64,000 bases of DNA. Origin: Dendrolimus kikuchii. Taxonomy: Eukaryota; Arthropoda; Insecta; Lepidoptera; Lasiocampidae. Both the position numbers and the translations under genes were made by a program. The notes beneath the pieces were generated by a model, which had not been told where the DNA came from, made no database searches, and saw only the letters and a program-made list of their open reading frames with translations. Below, piece by piece: positions 10,786-22,612 of this stretch; positions within the stretch are counted from its first letter, which is position 1, and every line of letters starts with the position of its first letter. The stretch lies in NCBI GenBank assembly GCA_019925095.2, contig CM034402.1, positions 10,489,501 to 10,553,500 on the forward strand, read 5' to 3'.

Positions 10786-11825
10786 GTTTTCATTGACGGG
10801 AAATAGATAAATAAAACTAGGACGGTTTGAAATAGAGGATGAAAGTTTAGATGAGACCAATCATTTCTCAGGTTCAAACATATAAAAATTCATCGTCTAT
10901 AAAAATGCGATAATAACTCGATATGTCTTTCTGTTCAGTTTTCGGAAAACACTGGGAATACTGGATCGTTTTTATTGTAATTTTGTTTAAATGTAGTTTT
11001 AATGTCGAAAATGGACATATATACTCATGCCAGGAGATCGGATAGTTTGCGATATAAAATTAAGTGAATTTTTCGGGTGCAAATGTCACTAACATAAAAA
11101 TGTTGTACAATGAACCTGTATTAACACGCCTGCTCTTTAAACAGGAACTAGAGGTTATTTCTAAGAATAACACCTGTATACAGCTACATTTATGCAAGAA
11201 TAAATATTTCATTTCATTTCTAATGAAATATTCTAAATATGATGAACTCATTTAATACGTCACATATGAAAAATCTATTTTTTTTATCTGTAGCATTCTA
11301 CCAGCCTGTATTTTTGTCACCGATGATAGTAAATATTTAGCTCAAATTTATTTAAATGTAATGTGAATTATAAGAATAAAATAATGTTACAATATTATTG
11401 ATATTTTTTTATTACAATTTATGTCGCGAATAACAGTAGCTGTGAAAAAAGTTGGGACAAGTCGCATCGCACAAGTGCTATCTATGGTTCGTATAGTTTT
11501 TTATTTTTGATAACAGGGATAATCGTTTCCTAGGGATAAAAAGTGCTGTTTTCATCCCTGTGATCATGCAACTCCAAGCGTACTTTCAGAATATGAGAAA
11601 TAAAGTAGTACATTCCTTGTTTTAGCATAGCTAGAAAATTGATCCCTAAAATTAAATAACTTATTGGTTTCCATAAAGCATGGTCTTAATAACGCGGAAA
11701 ACTTTTTTACAGTTTGCCAGCTACGTCATGGACTTGAAGGTTGCTGCGAATGTCGCAGCATATTCATCCCCGTGACATGCAGCTCTTGCTTCTGTCACTC
11801 AAACACAGGGCGCACCTAACTAGTT

Positions 11826-12142
11826 TATCCGTGCAGAAACGGAGAAAGAATACAATTTCCTGCGGCCGAGCGGCCTTTCATAAGAGGCGACAAAACAACC
11901 CACAGCCATGTGGTAGGGTATTTGCCCGTCTGAATGGCTACCACCTCTGGTCTAGAGTATGCCGCCATAACAACCTTGAGTTGTGTTTCGGCTTTACTGG
12001 CCAGACACCAGTCTGGCGCCAGCCAGCAGCGCATTTGTAGCACCTTTGGTGTTGCAAATGTCCGTAGCCGATGGTAACCGCTTTCCATCTAGTGGGCCGT
12101 CTGCCTGTCTGCTGAACTGATGCAATAAAAAAAAAATAACTG
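11826..12142 (+). repeat. Family P retroposon, near full length
   Basis: Starts TTATCCGTGCAGAAACGGAG. It contains ATACAATTTCCTGCGGCC and AACAACCTTGAGTTGTGT, and ends CTGCCTGTCTGCTGAAC, TGATGCAATAAAAAAAAAA. It shares its 5-prime boundary with the 43.2- and 58.8-kb copies. Confidence 0.75.
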
Positions 12143-12144
12143 CT

Positions 12145-13015
12145 GTCTATAAGAACAGATCTAAATGATGGATTTATTGAAATACTTTTCTTTTATTTTT
12201 ATTATTAGTAAAGACCTTACAGTCTAACGTATTGAAAAAAAAATATTTACCAAAAACACATACGCAATAAATTTTAATTGGAGAAAGTAAGTTATAGGTA
12301 TTCGATTCTCAAGGAAAATAATCAAACGTAATTTATGCCAATGAAATCAAATTAAAACTGATTTTACATTTTATTGTGACCTTTGTGTCACTTTTATAGA
12401 AACAGTTATTAATTAAGCTATGATCAACGAAATTTTTAGATTAATTTTCATCACCACAATAGGGATGTTGAAAATATTATAATGGATTTTAAAATTACTC
12501 TTATATAAATAGGCATTAAAATAACATCTCATCATCTTACTTTTAGAATATCATCATAGAAATAATTTTAATTACTGTTAAAACAATAGATAATGCGCTA
12601 TTTGGTTTCCTTTACTAATACAAACTTTTGACGTCATAAGTTTCATATATTCATCATCAATGTCTGCGACGGTTTGGAAGATGATAAAAGTATCAAGTTA
12701 ATTTTCCTGTCCGTTTCCCTATCGGAGACTCCTCCTTCTTCAGCTAATCAATATACACTGCCGGATGTAGACGTCCCCAAATTTTCGACATATATGTCGG
12801 GTCCCCCGCCTTCCTCGTCCAGCCCCTGGTGGGGACATTATGCAAATGGTCGGTTCGCTAGGCTGGAGGAAGACCTACGCTAGGCTTACCAACACGTGGT
12901 TTCCATTTACAGCAGGGTCTTAAAACGTCGTATTAACATCAATAAGTCACTAAAAATATTATTTCCATATCGAAAATCCTTAATAAATTATTGAGCATAT
13001 ATATAAGTATATATA
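12145..13015. other. Intergenic, with a possible decayed LINE fragment near 12.75-12.9 kb
   Basis: Mostly AT-rich. At 12757-12830, ACACTGCCGGATGTAGACG with CCCCAAATTTTCG and CCAGCCCC faintly resembles the reverse-strand RTE-like family B tail at 37.24 kb (CCACTGCTGGACGTAGGCC, CCCCAAGTCG). The match is too weak to call. Confidence 0.35.
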
Positions 13016-13019
13016 GATT

Positions 13020-13210
13020 AGATAGACAACCCCAAGCTAAGCTACGCTTGTGTTATAGGTAATATATTTACAATGAAACACTCTGGGACCGATCTGTAAC
13101 ACTCCGACTATAGTCAATATCAGAAAGTTCGTTTACGAAATTAACCAAACCAGGAATTGAACCCAGGACCTCTGCAAATGCTTGGGCCACTCGACTACAT
13201 AGCCTAAGAG
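13020..13210 (-). repeat. tRNA-derived SINE (family B)
   Basis: On the minus strand an A-box-like TAGTCGAGTGGCC is followed by a B box GGGTTCAATTCC and a body ending with ACAAGCGTAGCTTAGC. The order is the same as in the 3.4-3.6 kb copy, with clear divergence. Confidence 0.6.
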
Positions 13211-13877
13211 AAATGTCAAAACACCTTTTATTGCAAAAAAAGCATCTAGTTCTATACTAATTGAAGGTTCCAACATATTAATTTTAATTTCCAGCTCCGT
13301 TTGTTTCTCTTCCAACCCTACTCAAAGAACCCTCCTGAATTAATTTCTAATAAACTACTTTACTTAAACCGATTTGTGAGAAAGTTTTTAATTGCAAAAC
13401 AGCTTCATTAAAATTTCTGAATCAACAACAATAAAGCTTTAGATGTTGTAATTTTAGGAATACAATCTTTTTATTAATTAGCCTATTTTAAAAACAATTA
13501 CAGCCTGTATTACATGTAGAAATAGAATAGATTTTACCAGTATTTTAATTTAGCTACGCTAAAAAAACTAGAAACGAAGTACTCTATGTTTATTTCTGAT
13601 CTCTGAAGGGATTTTTTTTGACAATTCTACGGACTCGAGTTCCGTACCCTTTTTCACAATTTAATTTCTATGAAAGTTTTTAGAGTTCATACACGCTTAT
13701 TGTTTATTTTTGTTACTGTTTGGGACATTAATTTAGTGATTTTTATGTTGTGGTGTATCTCTGAAGGGCTTACATATTAAATTTTAATGAAAATTAATTG
13801 GCAACGAAAATCGTGGAGAAGTGACAAACGAATACAGTAACTTTTAAATTAATTTATGTTTACACTTATATTTTAAA

Positions 13878-14182
13878 CTAGCTGATCAGACAAATTTCAT
13901 ACCGCCTCAGAATTTGATTTCTGAGCGACTTTTAAATTTAATTGATTTCTAAACGACGGGACGAACATCAAATGTTTGACAGGTAGGAATAGTTTCTAAG
14001 TGAAAGCGACATTGTTGTTTTTATTATATTTCAAGCAATTTTTTCATATTTGCTCGCCTTTTAAACCTTCCCTGGTCTTCCACAAATAATTCAAAACCAA
14101 AATTAGCCAAATCAATCCAGCCGTTCTCGAGTTTTAGCGAGACTAACGTACAGCAATTGATTTTTATATATAGGTATATAGT
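13878..14182 (-). mobile_element. Helitron-like non-autonomous element (family H5)
   Basis: On the minus strand it ends in AGCTAGTTT, the CTAG Helitron terminus next to T. It carries GAACGGCTGGATTGATTTGGC, AATTATTTGTGGAAGACC and CATTTGATGTTCGTCCCGTC, shared with the copy at 39.6-40.0 kb. The 5-prime side is AT-rich TATATAAAAATCAATTGCTG. It encodes no protein. Assignment rests on the CTAG end and the paired copy. Confidence 0.55.
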
Positions 14183-14694
14183 CGTAGATGGATAAATTAA
14201 ATTGTATCTCTAAATAAATAATTAGAGAGACGCCGTCTGAAAAGGTGTCTGCGGCCCTTCAATCAGAGCAAGTTTCCTCGCATCATATCCACATCAAATC
14301 ACGCAATTAATTTAGAAGGTAACCCGTCTCTGTTTGCTTTAGCAACCCCTGTAATCATGTTTCGGGCGGGAACTACTCTCTTTTGTAGCACGGCGCGGCC
14401 AATAATGTTTCCAGTAACTATAATTAAAATTTCCTATACTTTCAAAAAGTTTAGGAATATGAAAATATGTAACATTTTACCGACTGACTGACTAACATAA
14501 AAACATATAACTTCAAAATAGAGTATACCATTACCATACCAAATATCATACCATACATGATATTTACAAATCTTAAGATTTTATATTTTGTAGCCATCAA
14601 CAATGTTGTACAGCTACAATATAAAAAAAATATTAACATTTCTTAAAATTTTGAATAAGATAATAGGATACCAATCTTTATACTTTTTTTTGTA

Positions 14695-14795
14695 GCTGAA
14701 GTACAGCAGACAGACAGGCTGCCCACCTGATGGAAAGCGGTTACCGTCGCCTCTGGACGTATGACACCTACTGAGGTGTAATGGTATAGTTTCTC
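14695..14795 (-). repeat. Family P fragment
   Basis: GCAGACAGACAGGCTGCCCACC followed by GGAAAGCGGTTACCGTCGCC is the reverse complement of the family P 3-prime end. No A tail is left. Confidence 0.55.
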
Positions 14796-14799
14796 CTAT

Positions 14800-16099
14800 T
14801 TCTTAGAAGATCATTCTACACATTTTAATAAGCCCATGGCCTTAATGCATGCTCCATTCGGACATTCTACTCTACCCTCATATAAAATGGGTATCATTTA
14901 AGCTATCGCCAATTTAATTAGTTTTGTGTTTCTTAAATAATAGGGTTTGCCCGCAAAATAATAGATTTGTCACCAAAATGTAGTCACCAAACAATATAAA
15001 ATCAATTCCACAATAAATCACCTAAAATCATGGAGATATAGGGTGTAATACCAAATAAATGTTTTTGTATGTATTATAATAGGTTTGTCCTAATAAATAT
15101 TTAAGCAAACTTATTTAAAGGGATCACCAATAAATCATATATTATGTCACTAGAAAATTTCATAAAGTTCCAAAAAAATTAAGGGTTTGCGTCATCATCG
15201 TTTCAGCCAAAAGAGTCTACTATTTAACTGGACATATGCCTCCCCCAAGGATCTTAATCTTAATTTTTTCAGGTAGTATAAATATATTTAAATAAAATTT
15301 CTAGCAGAATAGTAAATAAAACACTTAATTAAAGTCAAAATAATCAATGTTTATTGTTAAAAATAATAATCACTGAATAATCAGCGCTGGTGTGGCTTTT
15401 GAAGGGCGCCCCCTTTTTCATTTATGGCTGATAAGCACATTTTTTGCTTAAAAAGCGCGCCAATTTGTCTCCGCCTCTTTGAACATATTTTCATTAAAAT
15501 TATAAATTGATGTATTAAATTGGTAACGAATACTATTATTTTAATAACTGAACGAAATAAAATGTAACTACTGTATTGGTGACAAAATAACAAATAAAAA
15601 CGAGCCGCAGTCAGGGATCGATAATCGATTTATTTGGTGACAGACCTACCATTCTGAGCACAAAGCTATTTTTAAGTAATAAAACTATTATTATAAAAAC
15701 GAAGTTTATATTCATCTAATGCACTACAATTTTATTGGTACTACATCTCTTATTTTACACATATATTAACATTAATTTGATAATGCACACCTGGGAACAC
15801 TTTTTTTTATTTGAGAACGAAAATATTTCGTGGCGCTAGATGTATTTATTAGGTGATACAACTTGATGACAAATATAAATTTTGATGTCAAGAAATATAG
15901 TCCCCATATAAAATTAACTAATATTTAATTTCAAAGCAAAATTTTATAATAAAATACAGACAATAGGGGAAAAATGGGGTTGTAAAAAATATTTTATATA
16001 CTAACCTTTGTTACTTCTCTATAAGCGAATTGTAAATTGTTTTGTGAAATAAGAACTTTTATATAGTAAACGTTTTGAAATATAGTTTAATTACATAAT
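14800..16099. other. AT-rich intergenic with a short LINE tail fragment at ~15187-15262
   Basis: GTCATCATCGTTTCAGCC, then GGACATATGCCTCCCCCAAGG, has the form of a reverse-strand RTE-like 3-prime tail common in Lepidoptera (a GAT-type tail next to a conserved C-terminal codon stretch). The remainder shows no coding signal. Confidence 0.4.
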
Positions 16100-16112
16100 T
16101 ATCTTACCAGTT

Positions 16113-18836
16113 ACAGAGGCTCCACTCTTGAAACGGACCACTACCTGGTGATAAGCCGGTTTGTGGGCCTTTTCAAGAAGTGGAGACACTGGCGAGAGCG
16201 TACCAATTTCGGGGAGCTTGAAAGAATAAAGAGTGAAAAATTGGAAGATGTTAGTGTAAGGAGTATGTATGCGCGCCTAGTCGAAGAAAGGCTTACAAAA
16301 GCGGACTTCTCCGACTTAGATGTGGATAATGACTGAGATAGTATGAAAGAAAGTATAGTGGAAAGCGCAAAAGAAGCATGTGGATGCGCAAAGAGGCATA
16401 TAACAACGAAAGGTGATGAATGGTGTATAGCGCAGAGTAGCGCAGTAATAGCGTAGAGAAAAAGAGAAAAGCCTGGCTGGATTATGTTGCTTCTTTGCAA
16501 CAGAAATGACAGTATGAAAGAGATAAGGAAAAAAATTTATCGCCTCTGCAAGAATGAAACCAATGCTTTAGTGAAAGAGAAGCGTGAAAGAATAAAATTG
16601 AAAGAAGAAGAGAAGCTGACGGAGAACTTCGAGGCGAATACCAAACTCTTTTGGAGAGAGGTTAAAAAGTCTCGGGGTTCTTCGTCAGCTTCCAGAATGG
16701 AAAGAATAAAATCTAAAGCACGTTCTTGCTAACCCACAAGAGGTGTTAGCGCGATGGAGTGAATATTTTAGAGAAATTTATGATAATATCCCGGATGCTG
16801 GCACCACGACGGAGTCTGTGACCGACTCCGAGAAGTCAGCATCTGACATCACTTTGGAAGAGATGGTCGATAAGAAGTCTGAAAAATGGAAAGGCAGCAG
16901 GAACCGATAGTGTGTCTGCTGAGATGATCAAATATGGTGGAACCTGTGTCCGGGACGCTTTCCTGTCCTTATGTAACTTGTGCTGGAGGACGGGAAAGAT
17001 TCCCAAGGACTGGAGGTGGGCTGTCATCGTGCCCTTGTATAAAGGGAAGGGATCACGTGTGGAGTGCGCCAGCTACAGGGCCATCAGTTTGATCAGCACA
17101 GCATCTAAAGTGTATGCGAAGATTTTTTTTTTATCTTGCCATGCTTGTAAGGAATTTGTGGAGACATATTGCAGCATAACATTTTAGCACGTCATGTCAT
17201 TATTATAACTATAATATTATTTTTCTTTCCTTTTATTGCCTTGGTCTTATTGAATATGCATTGTTTGCTACAATTCCATTAATTCTTCAAAAAGTGATTC
17301 TGTAACATACTTCTGTACAAAACTTATTAAAAAAAGAATTTGAGATATAAATAGAATATGAAATATAAAGAAAAACAATATTTAGCTAGATGTGTTGCTG
17401 GGGAGTTTCTTGCCGCTTCTTCTCCTTTACAGCATCAACACGTTGCGAAGCGGTGTACATAGAATAGGAAGTAAAAAATTAAATTTTAACTTACATGTAT
17501 GACCTTCAAAAAGTGTTCTCCAGTGGAATTTATTTTGAATAAAAACTTTTGAATTTTGAATTGAAAAGAGAATGAGAGTGGTATCCGATGGGTTCCTGTG
17601 GGATGCACAAGAGGGCTTCAGAAATGGAAAGGGATGTATGGATCAAGTTTTCTCGCTCCGCAATATCGTAGAGAAGCAGGTGGCTATGGGCCGGAAGGTT
17701 TTCTGCGGTTTTGTGGATCTAGTGAAAGCATTTGACAGGGTTGTGAGGAAGGACCTCTGGGACATATTGCCCGGATATGGGATTAATGGCCAATTGATGC
17801 GTGCTGTGCAGTCCACTTACGAGGACTGTATGGCATGCGGGTGGATGGCAGCCTGTCGCCCTGGTTTGACGTCAATATTGGCGTCCGGCTGGGATGCATG
17901 TTGTCGGCTTTGCTGTTCATCCTATACCTGGACGATTGTCTCCAGAGAATAAGATTGATGGATGTTGGGGTGCGGATGAATGATCTAGTTGTAAGCACCT
18001 TGCTTTATGATGATGATGCCGTGCTTTTATCCGAATCGCCATCAGAACTGCAAACACTAGTCACAATGATGAAAGATAACTGTCAGGCGAGAGGCTTACA
18101 TTTGAATGCGAAGAAAACAAAGGTTATGGTGTTTTAAAGAGAAGAAACCAGAACGAATGCAAGAATAATAGTCGATGATGTTATACTGGAGCAAGTGAAT
18201 GAGTTTGTATATCTTGGATGTGATTTTAGCAGGGATGGGAGGTACACCGCTGATATAAAAAGAAGAGTGAATTTAGGAATAGTGTGAATGGAGCGTTAGG
18301 TAAACTTCTAGGCGCTAAGAATCTCAGCCAGAAGGCCCAGCTTGCCATACACAACGCGGTGCTGGTACCTACGCTCACGTATGGAAGCGAGAGTTGGGTA
18401 TGGAAGAGAGAGCATGAAAGTAGAGTAAACGCGGTCGAGATGCGAGCACTGCGCAAAATCTGCGGAGTTACGCTCGCGGACCGCGTTCGTAATACCGAAA
18501 TAAGAAAGAGAGTTTGGTCTGAAAGAGAATGTCGGGGTGAAGGTAAGGAAAGGAATGCTCCGGTAGTTCGGGCATGTGGAAAGAATACATGATGAAAGAA
18601 TGACTAAACAGATATACAATGCAAAAGTGGATGAATGCAGAAGTCGTGGAAGGCCACGACACACCTTCCATGATCAAATTGATCGTGTACTAGCAGAAGG
18701 TGATATCAGGAGCCTTAAGAACAGACGAGCGTGCATGACAAGAGCTATAAATGTCAAAGAAGCAAGTAAGGTGTGTAAGAATAATCCTGAATGGCGCTCT
18801 GTTGTTCGTGCCTACCCCGCAAGGGAATTGGCATGA
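16113..18836 (+). pseudogene. Decayed endonuclease/reverse transcriptase of RTE-like family A
   Basis: In order: endonuclease C-terminus (ETDHYLVIS, SDH-like) at about 16120; a Lys/Arg-rich linker; RT blocks SAEMIKYGGTCVRDAFLSLC and YKGKGSRVECASYRAISLIS (16910-17110); after the nested insertion, DAQEGFRNGKGCMDQVFSLR, FVDLVKAFDRV, VRLGCMLSALLF and LLYDDDAVLLSE (17570-18030). The active-site box reads YDDD where the family normally has YADD. The C-terminal part runs through MRALRKICGVTLADRVRNTE to [20 protein letters not shown] and AYPARELA. At least six stops or frame changes (for example near 16336, 16455, 16730, 17850, 18137, 18590) make it inactive. Confidence 0.85.
17128..17562 (+). mobile_element. 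jockey-type LINE 3-prime fragment nested in the RTE-like element
   Basis: The RTE coding sequence breaks after SKVYAKI (about 17127) and resumes with RMRVVSDGF at about 17570. The inserted stretch has GGGGAGTTTCTTGCCGCTTC, GTGTTCTCCAGTGGAATTTA and an end of TTTTGAATTTTGAATTGAA after GAATAAAAAC. That is the form of a jockey-type LINE 3-prime UTR ending in TTTGAA repeats. Coding content is not visible. The exact 5-prime boundary is blurred by a T run. Confidence 0.65.
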
Positions 18837-19009
18837 AGTTATGCATGTATCTTACCAGTTCACTTAGAGCCCAATGTTTACCTTAAAAGTAATGGTTTCT
18901 ATATTTCAACTCCTCTTCATGTTCAACAATTTAATATTCAAAAACAACAGATTTTTGAAACTGGCTACTTTGCACACTAAACAAGCGCAGTAGATGCCCG
19001 TTACATTAT

Positions 19010-19820
19010 CAGTGTTATTTATAAACGTTGATTAATTTTTAAGCAATACTTTAAACAGTTATGGAAAGAAAATTGTATTCATAAACTCTATTTAGACTTA
19101 ATAACCTGTTTAAACAGTTACTTAAATAGCTGTCAGATTAAATAACATCGCCCCACTGTTTAACTCTCTTAAGTAACATAATGGCGGACAAAACTTAACA
19201 GCTGGTGTTTCATATTGTGAAGATTGAGACAAAAAATCAAATCTTTTCATTTCGGTGACACTTTACACATTATTGAGCAAGATGTATTAGATACATATAA
19301 ATTCAGACACCCTCGTACTAAGGTTTATAAATATAGGTTGGACCCTATAAGGTAGTATGACGAAGTAGAATTTAAAAAAAATAGAAGTTTATAAGGAAAG
19401 TATGATAGTAATTTAATCATTGATCTAGTGAAAAATGACACCAATTTCCTTGTTTTCAATTATTAGATTATTTGTAATTGATCGTTGGTACGATTAATTA
19501 CAAATAATCTAATGGTTTAAAGCCTGCAAAAATAAAGTAAAAGGACATGAAAACAAATTTGTCATTTTACATACCTCTATCAAAATCATTTTGACGATCA
19601 ATCATTTGGAAACATTTTGACTGTTGATAAGTAGATTGCTCGTACCGCTCATATTCTACCAAAAAGTTGCTACGGTAAAACAGTTAAGTAGTATTTTGTT
19701 AAGCAACGTAAAGTTTTTGTTTATGAATGAAAAATAATTAAATACTGTTTAAGGCTTAATAAGTTGCTTAGTTAAGTAATGCTTAGAAGGTTAATTAACA
19801 GATTTTTATGAATAACACTG
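19010..19820. mobile_element. 811-bp inverted-repeat DNA element (MITE-like)
   Basis: CAGTGTTATTTATAAACGTT at the left pairs with AACAGATTTTTATGAATAACACTG at the right. Further inside, AAGCAATACTTTAAACAGTT pairs with ACTGTTTAAGGC and TTGCTTAGTTAAGTAATGC. The element has no ORF. A TAT on each side is the only possible duplication, so the superfamily is undecided. It contains a second, perfect internal hairpin near 19463-19514. Confidence 0.7.
19463..19514. repeat. Internal hairpin within the 811-bp element
   Basis: ATTAGATTATTTGTAATT is followed after a short spacer by its exact reverse complement AATTACAAATAATCTAAT. The pairing extends inward through GATCG/CGATT with one mismatch, leaving a loop of about 6 bases. 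Confidence 0.85.
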
Positions 19821-20925
19821 TATCTGTTTAGAGTAATTTCGATTGAGTTTCGTAGTACTGTTAGTCTACATATTTTTCTTTTAGCATGACTGTTTATAAG
19901 TTACGTTTATTGAATTTCTTTTTGCAAAATTAAAAATATTATGCTTATTTTTACATTGACTAAAATGTCTATGAATGTTATTAAAATTTAAAGTTCTATC
20001 GTATTTTAGTAACCTGGTAACACTAGACGCCCTCTAAATCATTAAATTTAATTCCAGGTTGACGTTTGCCGAGGCCAGACTTGCATTTCTAGTTCTATTG
20101 ACATATTTGACTAGCTTTTACTATTCTGCTATGAAATATGTGCCACCGATGGAGCTCGGTGTTTTGCTTTGCTTTGAAAAAGCAATTCTTTTTCAGCAAA
20201 AATATTTTTTTGATTTTTATTTCGTTTGATATTTAAACATTTCCAAATGTTGAAGTTTGTTTGAATTCATATATATTTGTATTTTATTTTTATTTCTTCC
20301 GTCTTCATAAACTAGAGATATAAACAGATTTTCATGATATTTGACATATATATAGGTATATGTATTTGAAGGATTGCAGACGAATACATTTATGTATTAA
20401 CGATACTTTTATTTTGAAAAATGCAAATATGACAAAGAAAATACTATTTGTTGCTACACAATATGCAACTCAGTATTTTAAACCGGAAATATTGTTTTTA
20501 GAGTTTTGTAGACATTTTAACAACAATGGAAGCCTTGTTTTCATCATATGTCGTGTTTAAAATTCTCTAAGATTTGTGACATTACCAAATACAACAACAT
20601 GTGTTGAGTAAATAGAATAAAAAACTCTGAGTTACATGTATGGCGGCTTCCCCTATTTTTTGTTTCTTTAAAATTTCACTAACCCATCATGATACAACGT
20701 ATACAATACTTTCTGTCACATTTTCTACATTTAATTATATAGACCCAATAGTTTATAGACAACGGATCTGACATACATAGACAGATGCACAAACAAACAG
20801 GTGGACATGATGATATAAGTACTTACGGAACCATATAAAAGCGTTTTAATTTTTTTATTTATTAGTATAAACCTTAAAATTAGCAGTACTATAAGTATAT
20901 AATTTAGTCCGACATCGTCAGAACC
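19821..20925. other. AT-rich intergenic, no feature recognised
   Basis: Short ORFs only. A 66-codon ORF at 20360-20560 shows no family character. Confidence 0.5.
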
Positions 20926-20929
20926 GACC

Positions 20930-21105
20930 GCCGATGTAGCATAAGTGTCGTCATTTAACGTAGGATACCCTCTAGCCCAGCGGACCGACGACTAGTATAA
21001 GGTCGCCGACAAGGGCTGGATGAGGAAGGCGGGACCGAGATGTGGCGCAGACTTGGGGAGGCCAACATTCAGTAGTGGACATTAATTGCATGAAGAAGAA
21101 TATGT
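20930..21105 (+). repeat. RTE-like family B C-terminal/3-prime fragment
   Basis: CCAGCGGACCGACGACTAG, GGGCTGGATGAGGAAGGCGG, GTGGCGCAGACTTGGGGAGGCC and GAAGAAGAA correspond to the RWTDDL, GWMRK, LGEAYVQQW region and GAA tail of the better copy at 38.35-38.75 kb. Codons are decayed. Confidence 0.65.
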
Positions 21106-21131
21106 TCACAGTACTTTCATAAATTTGACTA

Positions 21132-21450
21132 CATTAAGCTGTTCTTCGTGGTAGAGTAATGGCTAGCGCACGCTTCCTAAACTTAAAGAGCTGGTTCGAA
21201 TCCTAGCCAGAAGACATGCACCGCTTAGGCAGTTTTCTGACCCAATGTGCATATTGTTATAATTACAGAGTGCTAACAACGTTGAAGGAAAACATCGTGA
21301 TGAAACCTGCACATCGAGATAACCGATGTGTCAAACCTACCAAGCCACCTTGGACAAACGTGACGGGTATACTGTCCGTTTTCTTATAGTGGGAGGCCCA
21401 AGACCAGCAATGGGACGTCTATGGGCTGTTATTGTTATAAGCTATTATTT
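21132..21450 (+). repeat. tRNA-derived SINE (family A), best copy
   Basis: A-box-like TGGTAGAGTAATGGCTA and B box GGTTCGAATCC about 35 bases later, then the shared body: GACCCAATGTGCATATTG, AACATCGTGATGAAACCTGC, GGGTATACTGTCC. It ends GACCAGCAATGGGACG, GGGCTGTTATTGTTAT. The promoter boxes imply RNA polymerase III transcription of the parent element. The tail is a TTATTG-type repeat rather than poly(A). Confidence 0.75.
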
Positions 21451-21489
21451 GTTTAGCTTAAGTATTTAGGGTATCCATTGACCATTGTT

Positions 21490-21612
21490 CCTGCATATAC
21501 AGCTCCAGATTATAGAAGATCGCTTTAAGCGATAAAGTGATCTAGTTTTGCCTAGAAAGTATTGTAAATATGGTTTTTTTGTAATTGTATATTTTGTTGT
21601 GCGAAAAGTGTT
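21490..21612 (+). repeat. LINE 3-prime UTR-like fragment (jockey type)
   Basis: AGAAGATCGCTTTAAGCGAT followed by TATTTTGTTGTGCG-like sequence. The palindromic ATCGCTT/AAGCGAT box recurs at 22.1, 36.55 and 48.29 kb, always near a LINE-like tail. Confidence 0.45.
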
Positions 21613-22017
21613 ATCCTTCTATCAACGTGTTTTCCTTTGCAACCATGAAGTTTATGTGAATTTCTTACATACTTTCTACTGGCTCTTATTACCAAATCCA
21701 ATTTAGTGAAACACAACAAACATGGAACATTACGTGCGAGCTATTCGTGACTAATAGCCTCCAATCCAATCGAAATCATAATTGGGACAAGTAAAATGTC
21801 AAGTTATTTCTGATATATGTATAGAGTTTTTGATATGTTTATGCCATTGATTTGATTTTCTATGTTATGTAATCATCACAGCTGTAGTGTTTTAAATGCT
21901 TACAAAATGAAAATGTCATATATTTGTATCCACTATCCACTATAACTCCACTTTAACGTTTGAGTTTTAGAAGATTTAGATAAATCGCTCAAGTAAAGTA
22001 AAAGCAGGTAAAATGTT

Positions 22018-22165
22018 AGGTAGAATAGAATAGAAAACAACCTTCTTCAACAAATGAAACATTTACAAAATGAATAATTACAATAATTTTATGGTAAAAC
22101 AAACGGCGGCCTAATCGCTTAAAGCGAGGCGACTCTTTCAAGCAACCTGACTAAGAGGATATTTA
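22018..22165 (-). repeat. LINE 3-prime UTR-like fragment (jockey type)
   Basis: On the minus strand CGCCTCGCTTTAAGCGATTA with GGCCGCC is followed by a terminal TTCTATTCTATTCTA repeat, matching the box seen at 21.5 and 48.29 kb. Confidence 0.5.
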
Positions 22166-22367
22166 GCTATATTTTTAAATATTATCTTGGTACAACCGGA
22201 ACCCTTGTAAAATCTATTTGTTTATCTGTCTGTCTATACAATTCATAGTATTTTTTCTCAATAGCTGTCTTTCAGAATATAATTTAGATGGCTGCAGTAT
22301 GCCGCTGTACAATGATGTAGTAAAATATGTGTACATTTTTTCACTTCGAAGAATGAATAAAAGAAAC

Positions 22368-22612
22368 TTCGTTTAAAAAAATCGACTTCAAAACTGTGCC
22401 AAGTAAACCATAAAAATTTCAATATTTTGTAACATTTTGTTGTTATAACAGCGTATATGGTAGTTTTTATGGTTTGCTTGGCAGTGACTTTAAGATGTAG
22501 AAAATTTTATATTAATTTGTCTCTTAATAAACTAAATAAATTCTTAGTCAAAAATCTTTATTAAGATATTTTATACTTTTTAGTTTTTGAAGTCAGTTTT
22601 TTTAAAGAAAGT
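22368..22612. repeat. ~245-bp foldback element
   Basis: Left arm GTTTAAAAAAATCGACTTC with GTGCCAAGTAAACCATAAAAA pairs with TTTTTATGGTTTGCTTGGCA and TTTTGAAGTCAGTTTTTTTA on the right. No coding content. A related TTTTTGAAGGCGGTTAAAA block at about 22893 suggests that neighbouring sequence up to 22.92 kb may belong to the same repeat family. Confidence 0.65.

Larger units (their letters stand above)
9899..11160 (+). mobile_element. Helitron-like non-autonomous element (family H4), copy 1
   Basis: Starts after an A with TCCCTATTAATATTATAAAT and GCGAAAGTAACTCTGTCTGT, shared base for base with copies starting at 53998 and 63072. Then come ACTGGACCGATTTGGCTGAA, a TA run, TTTTTATCCCG, a second CTACTGGACCGATTTGG block, a minisatellite, a second module (GCGATAATAACTCGAT), and TTTTTCGGGTGCAAATG, CCTGCTCTTTAAACAGG. 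The 5-prime TC fits a Helitron. The 3-prime hairpin and CTAG end are missing here but visible in the 54-kb copy. No Rep/helicase is encoded. Confidence 0.6.
16113..18847 (+). mobile_element. RTE-like non-LTR retrotransposon (family A), 5-prime truncated, with 13-bp target duplication
   Basis: TATCTTACCAGTT stands at both 16100-16112 and 18848-18860, marking the insertion. The element starts inside the endonuclease domain and ends in the family's GAAGTTATGCATG-type tail rather than poly(A). It is split by a ~430-bp LINE fragment at about 17128-17562. It is the longest of eight family copies in the window. The others, at 23.3, 23.7, 40.1, 42.7, 43.6, 44.8 and 60.96 kb, keep only the last 47-540 bp. 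Confidence 0.85.

Noticed and set aside
10235..10796. Lys-rich (minus) and Phe/Leu-rich (plus) ORFs of about 150 codons
   Set aside because: Translations of the degenerate pyrimidine minisatellite in the H4 copy. No domain and no start context.
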